Positions 7,768 through 18,603 are shown, counted from the first letter of the stretch. The stretch is 64,000 nucleotides of DNA from Sandaracinaceae bacterium (GCA_019637095.1 JAHBWG010000030.1:1-64000); one strand, 5' to 3'. Notes: generated by a model not told the origin, from the sequence alone. Translations and numbers: made by a program.

Positions 7768-10140
7768 ATGACCAAGCCGATCCGGCGCGTGGGCGTCGTC
7801 GGTTCCGGCGTCATGGGCAGCGGCATCGCCGCGCACATGGCCAACGCCGGGCTCGACGTGCTGTTGCTCGACATCGTCCCGCGGGACCTGTCGGACGAAG
7901 CGAAGAAGAGCAAGAAGGCGCGCGATCGCATCGCCGCCGACAACCTGGCCGCGACCGTGAAGGCGCGCCCGGCGCTGTTCTTCCATCCCAGCCACGCCGC
8001 ACGCGTCACCGTCGGCAACACGGAGGACGACCTCGCGAAGCTCGCGGAGTGCGACCTGATCATCGAGGCGATCATCGAGAACCTCGCGATCAAGCGGAGC
8101 CTGTTCGAGAAGCTCGAGGCGATCACCGGCGACGAGACGCTCGTCGCCTCGAACACGAGCGGCCTGCGCATCGTGGACATGCTCGAGGGCCGCGGCGCCG
8201 GCTTCCGGCAGCGCTTCCTCGTGATGCACTTCTTCAACCCGGTCCGCTACATGAAGCTCCTCGAGCTCGTGCCCGGCCCGGACACCTCCGACGCCGTGAT
8301 GGCGCGCGTCACGCGGTTCGGCCGCGACTCGCTCGGCAAGGGCATCGTCGTCGGCAAGGACACGCCGAACTTCGTCGGCAACCGCATCGGCGTGCACTCG
8401 ATGATGACGACCATCCACCAGATGGTCGCCGACGGGCTCACCCCCGAGGACGTCGACGCGATCACCGGGCCGCCGATGGGGCACCCCAAGAGCGCGTCGT
8501 TCCGCACCGCGGATCTCGTCGGCCTCGACACCTTCGTGCACGTCGCGAAGAACTGCTACGACGCGCTGCCCGACGACGAGGAGCGGGACGTCTTCCGCGT
8601 CCCCGCGTTCGTCGAGCAGATGGTCGAGAGGAGGCTCCTCGGCGACAAGACGCGCGCCGGCTTCTACAAGAAGACCAAGGCGGGCGTCGACACGCTCGAC
8701 CTCTCGACGCTCGAGTACCGCCCCAAGGGCGGGGACGAGGCGATCGCCAAGGCCGCCAAGAAGATCGGCAAGGTCGCGGACCCCGCCGCGCGCGTGAAGC
8801 AGCTCGTCGCGACCGACGGCAAGGTCGGCGACTTCGCGTGGAAGGTGCTCTCGAAGTCGCTCGCGTACTCGGCGCGTCGCGTCGGCGAGATCACCGACGA
8901 CGTCGCGGCGATCGATGAGGCGATGCGCTGGGGCTACAACTGGGAGCTCGGCCCGTTCGAGACGTGGGACGCGCTCGGGTTCGCGGAGACGACCGCGCGC
9001 ATGCTCGCCGAGGGCGTCGCGCTGCCGGCGTCGGTCGTGAAGATGAAGGAGTCGGGGGCGACCGGCTTCTACCGCGCGGACGGCGCGGTATACGACCTCG
9101 CGAAGGGCGAGTACGTCGCGCGTCCGGCGGATCCGCGCGAGGTGACCTGGGAGGTGCTCACGCGCTCGAACGCGCCGGTGCTCGAGACGGACGGCGGCAA
9201 GGCGTTCGACCTCGGCGACGGCGTCCTCGGCGTCACGTTCACCACGCCCTACAACACGATCGACACCGGCTCGGTGCAGATCCTCTGGGACGCGGCGGAC
9301 CGCGCGGAGCGCGACTTCGAGGCGATCGTCATCTTCAACCAGGGCGCCAACTACTCCGTCGGGGCGAACCTCGGCTCGGTGGTGATGGCGGCGATGAACA
9401 AGCAGTGGGACGACCTCGGCCGCCTCGTCGATCGCTACCAGCGCGCGACGCAGCGGCTGAAGTACGCGACGGTGCCGGTCGTCGGCGCGCCCTTCGGGAT
9501 GACGCTCGGCGGCGGCCTCGAGCTCTGCTTCGGCTGCGACGCGGTGCAGGCGGCGGCGGAGACGTACGCGGGCCTCGTCGAGGTCGGCGTCGGCCTCATC
9601 CCCGGCGGCGCCGGCTGCATGAACATGCTCTGGCGCGCGCTCGAGGGCTGGCCCGAGGGCGCGACGCGCAACACCTACGACGTCGTCACGCAGGTCTTCA
9701 AGAACATCGCGATGGCGAGCGTCGCGACGAGCGCGGTCGAGGCCCAGCACAAGGGCTACTTCCGCTTCTCGGACGGCGTCTCGTTCGACCGCGCGCGGCA
9801 CCTGTACGAGGCCAAGCAGCGCGCGATCGGCCTGGCACGCGGCGGCTACCACCCGCCGCAGCCGCAGGCGCACGTGCTCCCCGGCGAGAGCGGGATCGCC
9901 ACGCTGGCCATGATGGTCGACACGCTGGTCGCCGGCGGCTTCGCGACCGAGTACGACGGCGTCATCGCCAAGCGCCTGGGGCGCGTCCTCTGCGGTGGCG
10001 CCGCCGGCGCGACGCATCCGGTGACCGAGGACGAGATGCTCGCCATCGAGAAGGAGGTCTTCCTCTCGCTCTGCGGCGAGGAGAAGTCCATCGCGCGCAT
10101 GCAACACATGTTGACCACGAACAAGCCCCTCCGGAACTAG
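7768..10140 (+). CDS. fadN: 3-hydroxyacyl-CoA dehydrogenase / enoyl-CoA hydratase, FadN type
   Basis: This 790-residue bifunctional beta-oxidation enzyme has the length of FadN. The NAD-binding dehydrogenase half comes first ([18 protein letters not shown] near residue 10; [15 protein letters not shown] carrying the catalytic His), with the crotonase half C-terminal ([15 protein letters not shown] and [14 protein letters not shown]). This order is the reverse of E. coli FadB. The ribosome binding site AAGGAGGA lies 12 nt upstream of the ATG. It is followed after 17 bp by the thiolase, so the two complete steps two to four of the beta-oxidation cycle. No acyl-CoA dehydrogenase or ligase is in the window. 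Confidence 0.95.
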   Translation: MTKPIRRVGVVGSGVMGSGIAAHMANAGLDVLLLDIVPRDLSDEAKKSKKARDRIAADNLAATVKARPALFFHPSHAARVTVGNTEDDLAKLAECDLIIEAIIENLAIKRSLFEKLEAITGDETLVASNTSGLRIVDMLEGRGAGFRQRFLVMHFFNPVRYMKLLELVPGPDTSDAVMARVTRFGRDSLGKGIVVGKDTPNFVGNRIGVHSMMTTIHQMVADGLTPEDVDAITGPPMGHPKSASFRTADLVGLDTFVHVAKNCYDALPDDEERDVFRVPAFVEQMVERRLLGDKTRAGFYKKTKAGVDTLDLSTLEYRPKGGDEAIAKAAKKIGKVADPAARVKQLVATDGKVGDFAWKVLSKSLAYSARRVGEITDDVAAIDEAMRWGYNWELGPFETWDALGFAETTARMLAEGVALPASVVKMKESGATGFYRADGAVYDLAKGEYVARPADPREVTWEVLTRSNAPVLETDGGKAFDLGDGVLGVTFTTPYNTIDTGSVQILWDAADRAERDFEAIVIFNQGANYSVGANLGSVVMAAMNKQWDDLGRLVDRYQRATQRLKYATVPVVGAPFGMTLGGGLELCFGCDAVQAAAETYAGLVEVGVGLIPGGAGCMNMLWRALEGWPEGATRNTYDVVTQVFKNIAMASVATSAVEAQHKGYFRFSDGVSFDRARHLYEAKQRAIGLARGGYHPPQPQAHVLPGESGIATLAMMVDTLVAGGFATEYDGVIAKRLGRVLCGGAAGATHPVTEDEMLAIEKEVFLSLCGEEKSIARMQHMLTTNKPLRN

Positions 10141-10157
10141 CGGGACAGGTGACGAAG

Positions 10158-11321
<1,164 letters not shown>

Positions 11322-11324
11322 TCG

Positions 11325-11507
11325 TCAGGCGAGCGCGCGATCGAACGCGCCGCCGCGCGGGTCGAGCCGCGCGCGCATGCGGAACGAGGCGTGCGCGAGG
11401 CACGCGCCGAGGCGGGCCACCCCGGACAGGGTGGCCCGCGCGGTGAGGTGCGAGCGTCGCCGGCGTGCGGTCTCGGCGGCGTGGCGGGTGAGGGCGAGGG
11501 TGGACAT
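11325..11507 (-). CDS. Small basic hypothetical protein
   Basis: This is a possible 60-residue Arg/Ala-rich protein (MSTLALTRHAAETARRR...). A run of G lies 1-6 nt before the ATG, a weak ribosome-binding site. The stop is 3 bp from the convergent thiolase stop. It has no recognised domain. The gap would otherwise be about 300 bp without a gene, and the codon bias fits. Low-complexity basic composition in a GC-rich genome can also be accidental, so it is only a candidate. An in-frame start 15 codons upstream exists. Confidence 0.4.
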   Translation of the reverse strand: MSTLALTRHAAETARRRRSHLTARATLSGVARLGACLAHASFRMRARLDPRGGAFDRALA

Positions 11508-11628
11508 GCCCCCGACTTCGCACGCCCGATGCCACCGCGCGCGTGCGCTCACACGCCTGCGCCGCGTGTGAAGCGCGATGCGCGGGTGTGATGCCCGCGC
11601 CCACTCCGCGCCGCTCGAGCTCCGCCGA

Positions 11629-14130
11629 TCAGTTCCCGATGGGCGGCACCGCGCCGGCGAGCGCCTGCAGCACGAAGCGCGTGACGTCCGCGCGCGCCTG
11701 CGGCGCGCCGATGGTGACGAAGTGCCCGTCCTCGCCGGCGGCCGGGCTGTACTGCCGCATGCCCACCGAGTACGGGAGCATGTTCACCGACACGTTGCCG
11801 ATCGCCGGCGCGGGGATCGGATCGCCCAGCCCGGCCTCCGTGATCACCGGCATCACGTGCGGCAGCCCGGCGGAGCGCGCGAACGCCTGCATCGTGCGCT
11901 CGGTCGAGTAGGTGTCGCCCATCCCGTACGTCATGAAGACGTGGCGGCCCGTGAGATCGATCGGGTCGCGGTAGTAGTGCCGCCCGTAGTTCACCGCGTC
12001 GACGCGCTCGTAGAACATCTGGAAGAGCGCGAGCGCGGGGTGCTGGTCGCCGGCCACGAGGCGCCCCGACTCGTCCGGGTCGAGCAGCGCGAGCGGCACC
12101 GCCGCGGCGATGTTCACCGGGCTCGTCTTGCTCAGGAGCGACTCGGTGAGATCGCCGCCGCCTCCCGAGATCAGCGCCGCGCGCAGGCCCGGCTCGAACG
12201 GGATCATCAGCATCCCGTGCTGCGCCCCTTGGCTGTGGCCGAACAGCACGATGCGCGACGGATCGAACGTCACGGCGGCGCCGGTGGGCGAGGCCGCCGC
12301 GTCGAGCGTGTAGCCCTGGGCCCAGTGCACCAGCGCGAGCAGGTCGGCGGCGCCCTGCAGGAAGTTGTCGCGCGCGGCGAGCGGGTTGACGAAGTTGAAG
12401 ACCAGCTCGTTGGTCGAGCGCGTCGAGCCGTTCGCGCGCGAGCCGTGCAGCGGCATGTCGATCGCGATGGTCACCGCGCGCGGCGGGCCCGCGCCGCCGT
12501 CCTCGGTCGCGAGCTGCGCGGCGTAGCCGTTCTCGATGGGTCCGGTGAACGCGCCGCCCGTGCCGTGGCCGAAGATCAGCACCGGGAACCCGCCCGCCGG
12601 GGCGGGCACGTCCTTCGGGATCGCCATCACCATGCAGACCGGCTCTTCGCCCTGCACGATCGGGTCGCCCGCCGCGCTCGTCTCGATGTCGCCGCCGTCC
12701 GACGGCTCCTCGTACGGCGCGGTGCCGCGCTGGAAGCGAGGCAACGCGATGCGCGCGTGCACCTCCCAGATCGCGTCGCTCGCGCCGCCGCAGACGCGCC
12801 GGCCGCCGTCGTCGCACGGGCTCGTCACGCCCGGTCCGCACACCGTCACGTCGCTCAGCGCCGGGATCGGGCGCGCGCGGATCACGCGGCGCAGCGCGGG
12901 GACCATCGCGGTCGGGTCCTGCGTCGTGAAGACGGCTGCGTTGAGCACGTCGTCCGCCGAGATCGTCTCGTCGAGGGCGAGCCAGTCGCGCAGCGGCTGG
13001 TACGCGCGCCAGCCGCCCGCGAGCGGCTCGCCCGAGGGCGCCGTGCTCGACAGGAGCGCGTCGAGATCCGCCGCGCGCATGAACTCCGCGCTCCCGTGGT
13101 CGGGGTGCGTGCGGATCCCGCGCCGCAGGATCGCGGCGTACGTCGTCCCCGGCCGGAGCGGCTGGCCGTGCCCGCGGCGGATGCTCAGCCAGTTCGGGCA
13201 GATGTAGCGCGTGATGCGCCCGAACGTCGTGAGCCACGAGCGCCCGATGTTGTTGCCGTAGTCCGGCGAGTCCGGCGAGAGATCGACGAGCATCACGCGC
13301 TCCCCGTCGATGTCGCCCCACTCGTACGCCCGCGAGAAGCGGAAGTAGATCACCGGGTTGGTCGCGAAGCCGTCGAGGTCCGTCTGCGCCTGCGCGATGT
13401 GGCGGCCGAGCACGTCGACGGCCAGCGCGGTCGACGGGGACGGATGCGCGGTCAGATCGATCCCGCCGCCCGGCCGGCGCAGCACGTCGTTCGGGAACGG
13501 CAGCCGGTAGAAGTCGCGGTCGCCGTCGTCGCCGCGGCGGATGCGGAAGTAGGCGGTCGGCGGGCCCTCGTCGTCCTGGCAGCTCTCGCCTTGCCAGTTC
13601 GGGACCGCCGGCGGGAGCATGCCGCCGATCCCGCCGTCGCCGTGGAACACGGGCGGGTTGAGGCAGCGCTGCCCGCTCTCGCTCGTGAGGCACGCGAGCC
13701 CCGCGTAGCAGTCGCGGTCGGAGATGCAGCCGGCGCCGATGTCGCCGCTGCCCGAGGCCCGGCACCGGAAGCCGAAGCCCTCGAGCGTGCAGATCAGGCC
13801 GCGCTCGCACTCCGCCGTGGACTGACAGTCGGCCCCGTTGGTTCCATCGCCCGAGGGCGCACACGTGCGGTTCGGGGCGCAGTAGAGGCCCTCGGCGCAG
13901 TCTCCGGTCAGCGCGCACGCGCCGCCCTCGGTCACGTTGCCGGGCGGCTGGCAGCTGCCGTCGGCGCAGACGAGCCCCGAGCGGCAGTGGGCGTCCGCCA
14001 TGCAGATCGCGCCGATGCCGCCGCCGCGCGGGCCCGCGTCCGTCGCGGTGCTCTGGAAGCACTCGCAACCCGCCGCGAGGAGCAGCGCCATCCCAAGAGA
14101 CAACCCGAAGCCAAGCCGCCGTGCGCGCAT
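11629..14130 (-). CDS. Lipoprotein with Cys-rich modules and alpha/beta-hydrolase domain
   Basis: This 833-residue protein begins MRARRLGFGLSLGMALLLAAGC, a lipoprotein signal with lipobox Cys22. About 170 residues of repeated Cys-rich modules follow (C-x5-DC-xxGLxC-x-xGxC type, Dickkopf-like), with a large domain after them. Near residue 634 is the nucleophile elbow VLFGHSQGAQHG, and a plausible catalytic His lies in GEDGHFVTIG near residue 800. HGTGG at about 550 resembles an oxyanion-hole motif. It is likely a surface-anchored esterase or lipase-like hydrolase with unknown substrate. A start 23 codons upstream is open but lacks the signal peptide arrangement. Confidence 0.8.
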   Translation of the reverse strand: MRARRLGFGLSLGMALLLAAGCECFQSTATDAGPRGGGIGAICMADAHCRSGLVCADGSCQPPGNVTEGGACALTGDCAEGLYCAPNRTCAPSGDGTNGADCQSTAECERGLICTLEGFGFRCRASGSGDIGAGCISDRDCYAGLACLTSESGQRCLNPPVFHGDGGIGGMLPPAVPNWQGESCQDDEGPPTAYFRIRRGDDGDRDFYRLPFPNDVLRRPGGGIDLTAHPSPSTALAVDVLGRHIAQAQTDLDGFATNPVIYFRFSRAYEWGDIDGERVMLVDLSPDSPDYGNNIGRSWLTTFGRITRYICPNWLSIRRGHGQPLRPGTTYAAILRRGIRTHPDHGSAEFMRAADLDALLSSTAPSGEPLAGGWRAYQPLRDWLALDETISADDVLNAAVFTTQDPTAMVPALRRVIRARPIPALSDVTVCGPGVTSPCDDGGRRVCGGASDAIWEVHARIALPRFQRGTAPYEEPSDGGDIETSAAGDPIVQGEEPVCMVMAIPKDVPAPAGGFPVLIFGHGTGGAFTGPIENGYAAQLATEDGGAGPPRAVTIAIDMPLHGSRANGSTRSTNELVFNFVNPLAARDNFLQGAADLLALVHWAQGYTLDAAASPTGAAVTFDPSRIVLFGHSQGAQHGMLMIPFEPGLRAALISGGGGDLTESLLSKTSPVNIAAAVPLALLDPDESGRLVAGDQHPALALFQMFYERVDAVNYGRHYYRDPIDLTGRHVFMTYGMGDTYSTERTMQAFARSAGLPHVMPVITEAGLGDPIPAPAIGNVSVNMLPYSVGMRQYSPAAGEDGHFVTIGAPQARADVTRFVLQALAGAVPPIGN

Positions 14131-14164
14131 CCGTTCCCCGACCCTTCGTGGAGGTTCGCCGGGC

Positions 14165-14170
14165 AGGATA
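14165..14170 (-). promoter_or_regulatory. Candidate -10 TATCCT for the hydrolase gene
   Basis: TATCCT on the minus strand lies 34 nt before the ATG at 14130, in the gap shared with the divergent peptidase gene. No good -35 is visible. Confidence 0.3.
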
Positions 14171-14227
14171 GCGAACGCGGCGCGCGATTTCTTGACCACG
14201 ACGCGGCGCTCGTGGCTTTGGGTGGGT

Positions 14228-15436
14228 GTGCCTCGGACCTACATCATCGCCATCGGCGTCCTGGGGATCGCGTCGGCGGCCTCGCCCGTGCGGGCCGACC
14301 CGACCGATCGCGGCGAGCCGGACGTCCACGACTACTCGCGCTTCAGCGACGGCCCCCGCAACGTCCCGGCGCCGCGTGGCGCGTCGCTCGTGCGCGCGCA
14401 GGCGCTCGGCCTCGGCACGCGCGAGGCGGCGACGCGCGCTCGGCGTGGCGCGCTCCCCGAGGCGTGGCTCCGCGCGGCGGCGTGGCGTCGCCAGCCCGTC
14501 GAGCGCCTGCTGTGGCCGGTCGACGACGGCCGCTTCGCGCGCGGCTTCGGGTTCGTGCGGCACACGCGCCCGGACCTGCGCCACGACGGCGTCGACATCA
14601 CGGCCGAGGCCGGGGCGGTCGTGCGCGCCGCGGCCGACGGGATCGTCGTCTACAGCGACAACGGGATCCGCGGCTTCGGCAACTGCGTGATCCTCGCGCA
14701 CCCGAACGGGTGGGTCACGCTCTACGCGCACAACGCGCGCACGACCGTGCAGGCGGGCTGGCGCGTGCGGCGCGGCGAGCGCATCGCCCTCGTCGGCTCG
14801 ACCGGGATCTCGCACGGCCCCCACGTCCACTTCGAGCTCTTCGACGCGGGCGCGCACGCCGATCCGCTCGCGCTCTTCGACGGAGGCCCCGCGTTCGTGC
14901 AGCGCGTCGCGGAGCGCGCGCACCGCGCGGGCCGGGTGCCGGCGCCCGCGTCCGAGCCCCTCCCGCCCGAGCCCCTCGCCCCGCTCGGCGAGCCGCGCCC
15001 GGGCTCGCCCGACGCGTCGCTCGGGATCGGCACGGCCGCGCTCGCGCGTCGCCTCGAGCGCTTCCGCCCGGCCGCGGCGCTGATCGCGAGCGTCGAGGGG
15101 CGCCACTTCCGAACGCTGCTCTGGCCCGCGCGCGGCGGCGCGGTGCGCGCGAGCGGCGCGCGCGCGCTCGCGCTCGACGCCGAGGGCCTCCCGCTGCGCG
15201 CGGCCTCGGACGGACGCTGCGTGTACGCCGAGGACGGGACCGTCGTCGTGGTGCACCCGATGGGGTGGGTCACGACCTACCGCGGCGCGACGGACCTCGC
15301 GGTCGTCGCGGGCGCGCCGGTGCGGCGCGGCGAGTGGATCGGGCGCGCGACGTCGAGCGCGCGCGTCGAGCTCCGCGTCGACGGACGCGCCGTCGATCCG
15401 CTCGCGCACATGGTCGGCGTCCCCGGCCGCGAGTGA
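14228..15436 (+). CDS. Secreted M23 (LytM) peptidase with a second, degenerate LytM domain
   Basis: This 402-residue protein starts at a GTG (14228; a GTG two codons earlier is equally open). A signal peptide (YIIAIGVLGIASAASPVRA) is followed at about 97-210 by an M23 domain. Its zinc and catalytic residues are intact: H119 and D123 in RHDGVDI, H168 in LYAH, and H199/H201 in GPHVHFE. It should cleave peptidoglycan cross-links in the periplasm. After a Pro-rich linker (235-262) comes a second copy (about 293-395) with VVVHPMGWVTTY and APVRRGEWIG but no HxxxD or HxH. This copy is predicted inactive and may bind or regulate. Confidence 0.88.
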   Translation: MPRTYIIAIGVLGIASAASPVRADPTDRGEPDVHDYSRFSDGPRNVPAPRGASLVRAQALGLGTREAATRARRGALPEAWLRAAAWRRQPVERLLWPVDDGRFARGFGFVRHTRPDLRHDGVDITAEAGAVVRAAADGIVVYSDNGIRGFGNCVILAHPNGWVTLYAHNARTTVQAGWRVRRGERIALVGSTGISHGPHVHFELFDAGAHADPLALFDGGPAFVQRVAERAHRAGRVPAPASEPLPPEPLAPLGEPRPGSPDASLGIGTAALARRLERFRPAAALIASVEGRHFRTLLWPARGGAVRASGARALALDAEGLPLRAASDGRCVYAEDGTVVVVHPMGWVTTYRGATDLAVVAGAPVRRGEWIGRATSSARVELRVDGRAVDPLAHMVGVPGRE

Positions 15437-15480
15437 CCGGGCGCGCGTCGCGCCGATTGACGCGCGCGCCGCTCGGGCGC

Positions 15481-15486
15481 CAGGAT
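15481..15486 (+). promoter_or_regulatory. Candidate promoter TTGACG / CAGGAT for plsC-like gene
   Basis: TTGACG at 15457-15462 and CAGGAT at 15481-15486 are 18 nt apart. CAGGAT lies 7 nt before the TTG start, supporting that unusual start as a leaderless one. Confidence 0.35.
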
Positions 15487-15493
15487 CGCCCCG

Positions 15494-16411
15494 TTGGACA
15501 AGCCCGCCCCCGTCGTCCCCTTCGCCACCGCCCCGCAAGAGCTCGGCTCCGTGCGTGATCTCGCCGGCAAGGTCGGCGATCAGATGGTCCGCCTCGCCGA
15601 GGAGGCGCTCGGTGAGGAGCTCGACGCGCGCATGGCGCGCATCCGCACGCACCCCAACGACGCCGGCGTCGATCCCTTCGGATTCGACCCGTCGACGGCT
15701 CGCTACGCGCTCTCCCTCGCCGCGTTCCTGCACCGCTTCTACTTCCGCAGCGAGGTGTTCGGCACCGAGAACCTCCCCGAGGGGCGCGTCCTCGTGATCG
15801 CGAACCACTCGGGGCAGATCCCGATCGACGGTCTGCTCATCGGCACGGCGCTGATGCTCGACGCGAACCCGCCGCGCTTCCCGCGCTCGATGGTGGAGCG
15901 GTGGAGCGCGGAGCTGCCGTTCGTCAGCGTGCTCTTCCCGCGCTGCGGGCAGGTGGTGGGCTCGCCCGACAACGCGCGCCGCTTGCTCGAGAACGACGAG
16001 GCGCTCGTCGTGTTCCCGGAGGGCTCGCGCGGGATCAGCAAGACGTACGATCGGGCGTATCAGCTCGAGCCGTTCGGCCTCGGCTTCATGCGCCTCGCCC
16101 TCGAGACGGGCACGCCGATCGTCCCCGTCGCGGTCGTCGGCGGGGAGGAGCAGCTCGTCAGCGTCGCGAACGTGAAGAGCCTCGCGAAGGTGCTCGGCAT
16201 GCCGGCGTTCCCGATCATCCCGCAGATCTTCCTCGGGATGCCGTTCCCGCTCCCGACCCGGTACCGGATCCACTTCGGCGAGCCGCTCCGCTTCGACGGG
16301 GATCCGGACGACGACGACGCGGTGATCGCGGCGAAGGTCTCCGAGGTCCAACAGACCATCCAGGGGATGCTCGAGCGAGGGCTCGGCGAGCGGCGCGCCA
16401 TCTTCTGGTGA
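15494..16411 (+). CDS. 1-acyl-sn-glycerol-3-phosphate acyltransferase (PlsC) family protein
   Basis: This 305-residue lysophospholipid acyltransferase-like protein has the catalytic NHSGQIPID (the family HX4D) at about residues 100-108. The substrate-binding FPEGSRG is at about 176. IVPVAVVGGEEQ is the third block. It probably acylates lysophosphatidate or a related glycerolipid at the inner membrane. The N-terminal 70 residues are an acidic helical extension. The start is a TTG, with a -10-like element 7 nt upstream; no ATG with a better context precedes the acyltransferase core. It lies 57 bp after the peptidase gene and 47 bp before the next lipoprotein. Confidence 0.85.
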   Translation: MDKPAPVVPFATAPQELGSVRDLAGKVGDQMVRLAEEALGEELDARMARIRTHPNDAGVDPFGFDPSTARYALSLAAFLHRFYFRSEVFGTENLPEGRVLVIANHSGQIPIDGLLIGTALMLDANPPRFPRSMVERWSAELPFVSVLFPRCGQVVGSPDNARRLLENDEALVVFPEGSRGISKTYDRAYQLEPFGLGFMRLALETGTPIVPVAVVGGEEQLVSVANVKSLAKVLGMPAFPIIPQIFLGMPFPLPTRYRIHFGEPLRFDGDPDDDDAVIAAKVSEVQQTIQGMLERGLGERRAIFW

Positions 16412-16458
16412 TCGCGCCGGCTTGACTGCGCGCCCGCCGCGCGTTTGGCTACGCCGCC

Positions 16459-17370
16459 ATGCGAGTGATCCTCCTCCTCGGCTCGGCCGTCGCGCTCGCG
16501 GCGTGCGGTGGGCCTCAGACGCGCACGACGCCCGACGAGTCGTCGGACATCTCCGCACAGACGCGTCGGCGGACCGAGGGCATCCCGCCCGGGATCGACG
16601 GCACGCGCTGGCGCTGGGTGGAGGCGCACTGCACCGAGGGCGCCCTCGATCTGCTCGGCCGCGGCTACGCGGCGACGCTGCAGGTCCGCCAAGACGGAGA
16701 CTCGCTCACCCTCTTGACCGACCAGGTCTTCGCGACCGAGCGCTGTCAGCACACGTTGCTCACGACCGCCGCGCCGGGGAACCCCGACTGGCAGATCGAA
16801 GAGACCGTGCGCGTCGCCGTCCCGGCCACGCCGGAGTGCGTCGGCGTGCCCGAGCCGCGCCGCCCGGGGGATCTGCGGATCCGCGGGACGCAGCTCGAGG
16901 TGCTCGTCCAGCGCTCGCAGTGGTGCAACGGCCTCGAGGTGCGGATGGTCTACGAGCGCGCCCCGGACGGGCAGCTCGGGGACGACCAGATCGTGCGCCG
17001 CTACGTGGCGTTCTGGAACCAGGGCGACGCGAACGCGGCGGCCGGGCTCTTCGCCCAGCAGGGCTCGATCCTCGAGCCGTTCACGCGGACGGCGACGGGC
17101 GAGCCGTACCGCCACGTAGGACGGCAAGCCGTGTTGACGTGGTTCCAGGAGACGTTCGGCAGCGCGCCGTGGCGCGCGATGCGGATCCTGAGCATCACGG
17201 AGCAGCCGACCGAGGGTGGCAGCACGCACCACATCGTGACGTGGGAGTACATGGACCCGCGCCTCACCGCGCCCTTCACCGGCGTCACGCACTTCACGAT
17301 CGCGGCGGGCGAGATCTTCGAGGCGCGCGTCGAGCTGATGGGCACGCCGAGCACGCGCGCCGGCGGCTGA
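16459..17370 (+). CDS. Lipoprotein with NTF2/SnoaL-like C-terminal domain
   Basis: This 303-residue protein has a lipoprotein signal, MRVILLLGSAVALAAC (Cys16). Residues 40-165 form a Cys-containing beta-rich region of unknown fold. From about 175, the sequence DDQIVRRYVAFWNQGDANAA...GLFAQQGSILEPFTR...GRQAVLTWFQ has the look of an NTF2-like (SnoaL) domain, a small-molecule-binding or scaffold fold. No catalytic assignment is possible. TTGACT lies at 16422-16427, with a weak TTGGCT 17 nt further on and 8 nt before the ATG. Confidence 0.7.
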   Translation: MRVILLLGSAVALAACGGPQTRTTPDESSDISAQTRRRTEGIPPGIDGTRWRWVEAHCTEGALDLLGRGYAATLQVRQDGDSLTLLTDQVFATERCQHTLLTTAAPGNPDWQIEETVRVAVPATPECVGVPEPRRPGDLRIRGTQLEVLVQRSQWCNGLEVRMVYERAPDGQLGDDQIVRRYVAFWNQGDANAAAGLFAQQGSILEPFTRTATGEPYRHVGRQAVLTWFQETFGSAPWRAMRILSITEQPTEGGSTHHIVTWEYMDPRLTAPFTGVTHFTIAAGEIFEARVELMGTPSTRAGG

Positions 17371-17380
17371 GCGCGTCGGG

Positions 17381-17386
17381 TATACT
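17381..17386 (+). promoter_or_regulatory. Candidate -10 TATACT, leaderless
   Basis: TATACT stands out in very GC-rich sequence, and its last base is 6 nt before the GTG at 17393. It is one of the best examples of the short-spacing pattern. Confidence 0.5.
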
Positions 17387-17392
17387 GCGCGC

Positions 17393-18529
17393 GTGGGGAG
17401 CTCGACCAAGCGACCGAGCGCGCGCGCTCGCAAGACGCCGTCGAACGGCGCGACGGCGACGTCCGCCGAGGCGGGGGAAGCCAAGGCCAAGCGCGCGAGC
17501 GCGCGGCGCGCGCCGGCGGCGAAGGCGCGCGCGGTCCAGGTGAGCTCGCCGCCCAAGCCGCGCGCGCGCCGTCCGGCGGCCTCGCGCGACGCGCACGCCG
17601 AGGCGCGCGACGGCGCGGTCCTCGTCACGGGCATCTGCGGGCGGCTCGGGCAGCTCCTCGCGCGCCGGCTCCACCGCCACGACCGCGTGATCGGGATCGA
17701 CCGCCGGCCGTTCCACGGGCGGCCGAAGGACGTCGTCCACCACCAGGTCGATCTGCGCCGCAAGAAGACGCGGGACATCTTCCGCGCGGGCGGGATCCGC
17801 GCGGTCGTGCACCTCGGGATCATGCACGACCCGCGGGCGAGCGCGAAGGAGCACCACTCGTGGAACGTCGTCGCGTTCCAGAAGCTCCTCGACGCGCTCA
17901 TCCAGTTCGGCGTGCCCAAGCTCGTCGTGTTGTCGAGCGCCAACGTCTACGGGCCGAGCCCGGACAACCCGCAGTTCCTCACGGAGGAGGCGCCGCTGCT
18001 CGGCGCGCAGCACTTCAGCGCGATCCGCGATCTCGTCGAGGTCGACATGCTCGCGCAGAGCTTCTTCTGGCGGCACCCGGACACCGAGACCGTGGTGCTG
18101 CGGCCCTGTCACATCCTGGGCGGCGTGAAGAACGCGCCGAGCAACTACCTGCGGCTCGAGCGGCCGATGACGGTCATGGGCTTCGACCCGATGGTGCAGG
18201 TCATCCACGAGCGCGATGTCGTCGAGGCGATCCAGCTCGCGCTCGCGCCCGGCGTCCGCGGCATCTTCAACCTGCGCGGACCGGGCGAGGTGCCGATGAG
18301 CCGCGTGATGAAGATCCTCGGCAAGCGCACGCAGCCGGTGCCGGGGCCGGTCGCGACCGCGGTGCTCGACCGCCTGTGGCGCTACCGCATGACGTCGTTC
18401 CCGACGCCGGAGCTCGACCACATCCGCTACGTGTGCATGGTCGACGACACGCGCGCGCGCGAGGTGCTCGGGTTCCGGCCGCGCTTCGGTCTCGAGGAGA
18501 CGGTGCGCGCGGTCGAGCACGAGCGGTGA
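17393..18529 (+). CDS. Extended SDR (NAD-dependent epimerase-like) with altered catalytic residues
   Basis: This 378-residue protein has about 73 basic, Ala/Lys/Arg-rich N-terminal residues resembling a histone-like tail. They precede a Rossmann domain with the nucleotide-binding loop LVTGICGRLG (about residues 77-86). The Ser region LSSANVYGPS is typical of UDP-sugar epimerases. The following position expected to hold YxxxK reads FSAIR, so both the catalytic Tyr and Lys appear replaced conservatively. It may bind NAD(P) without normal epimerase chemistry, or the true active residues are displaced. The start is GTG, directly after TATACT. Confidence 0.78.
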   Translation: MGSSTKRPSARARKTPSNGATATSAEAGEAKAKRASARRAPAAKARAVQVSSPPKPRARRPAASRDAHAEARDGAVLVTGICGRLGQLLARRLHRHDRVIGIDRRPFHGRPKDVVHHQVDLRRKKTRDIFRAGGIRAVVHLGIMHDPRASAKEHHSWNVVAFQKLLDALIQFGVPKLVVLSSANVYGPSPDNPQFLTEEAPLLGAQHFSAIRDLVEVDMLAQSFFWRHPDTETVVLRPCHILGGVKNAPSNYLRLERPMTVMGFDPMVQVIHERDVVEAIQLALAPGVRGIFNLRGPGEVPMSRVMKILGKRTQPVPGPVATAVLDRLWRYRMTSFPTPELDHIRYVCMVDDTRAREVLGFRPRFGLEETVRAVEHER

Positions 18530-18603
18530 GTCGGCCGAGGGGGCTCCGCTCCCGAGACGAGCCCGGCAGCGCGCGCTCGCGGCGTCGCGCCTTCGAAACA
18601 GGT

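Noticed and set aside
11549-16558. 1669-codon open frame on the minus strand across several genes
   Set aside because: It runs antisense to the LytM and PlsC-like genes and in another frame over the hydrolase gene; composition is Arg-rich without any motif.
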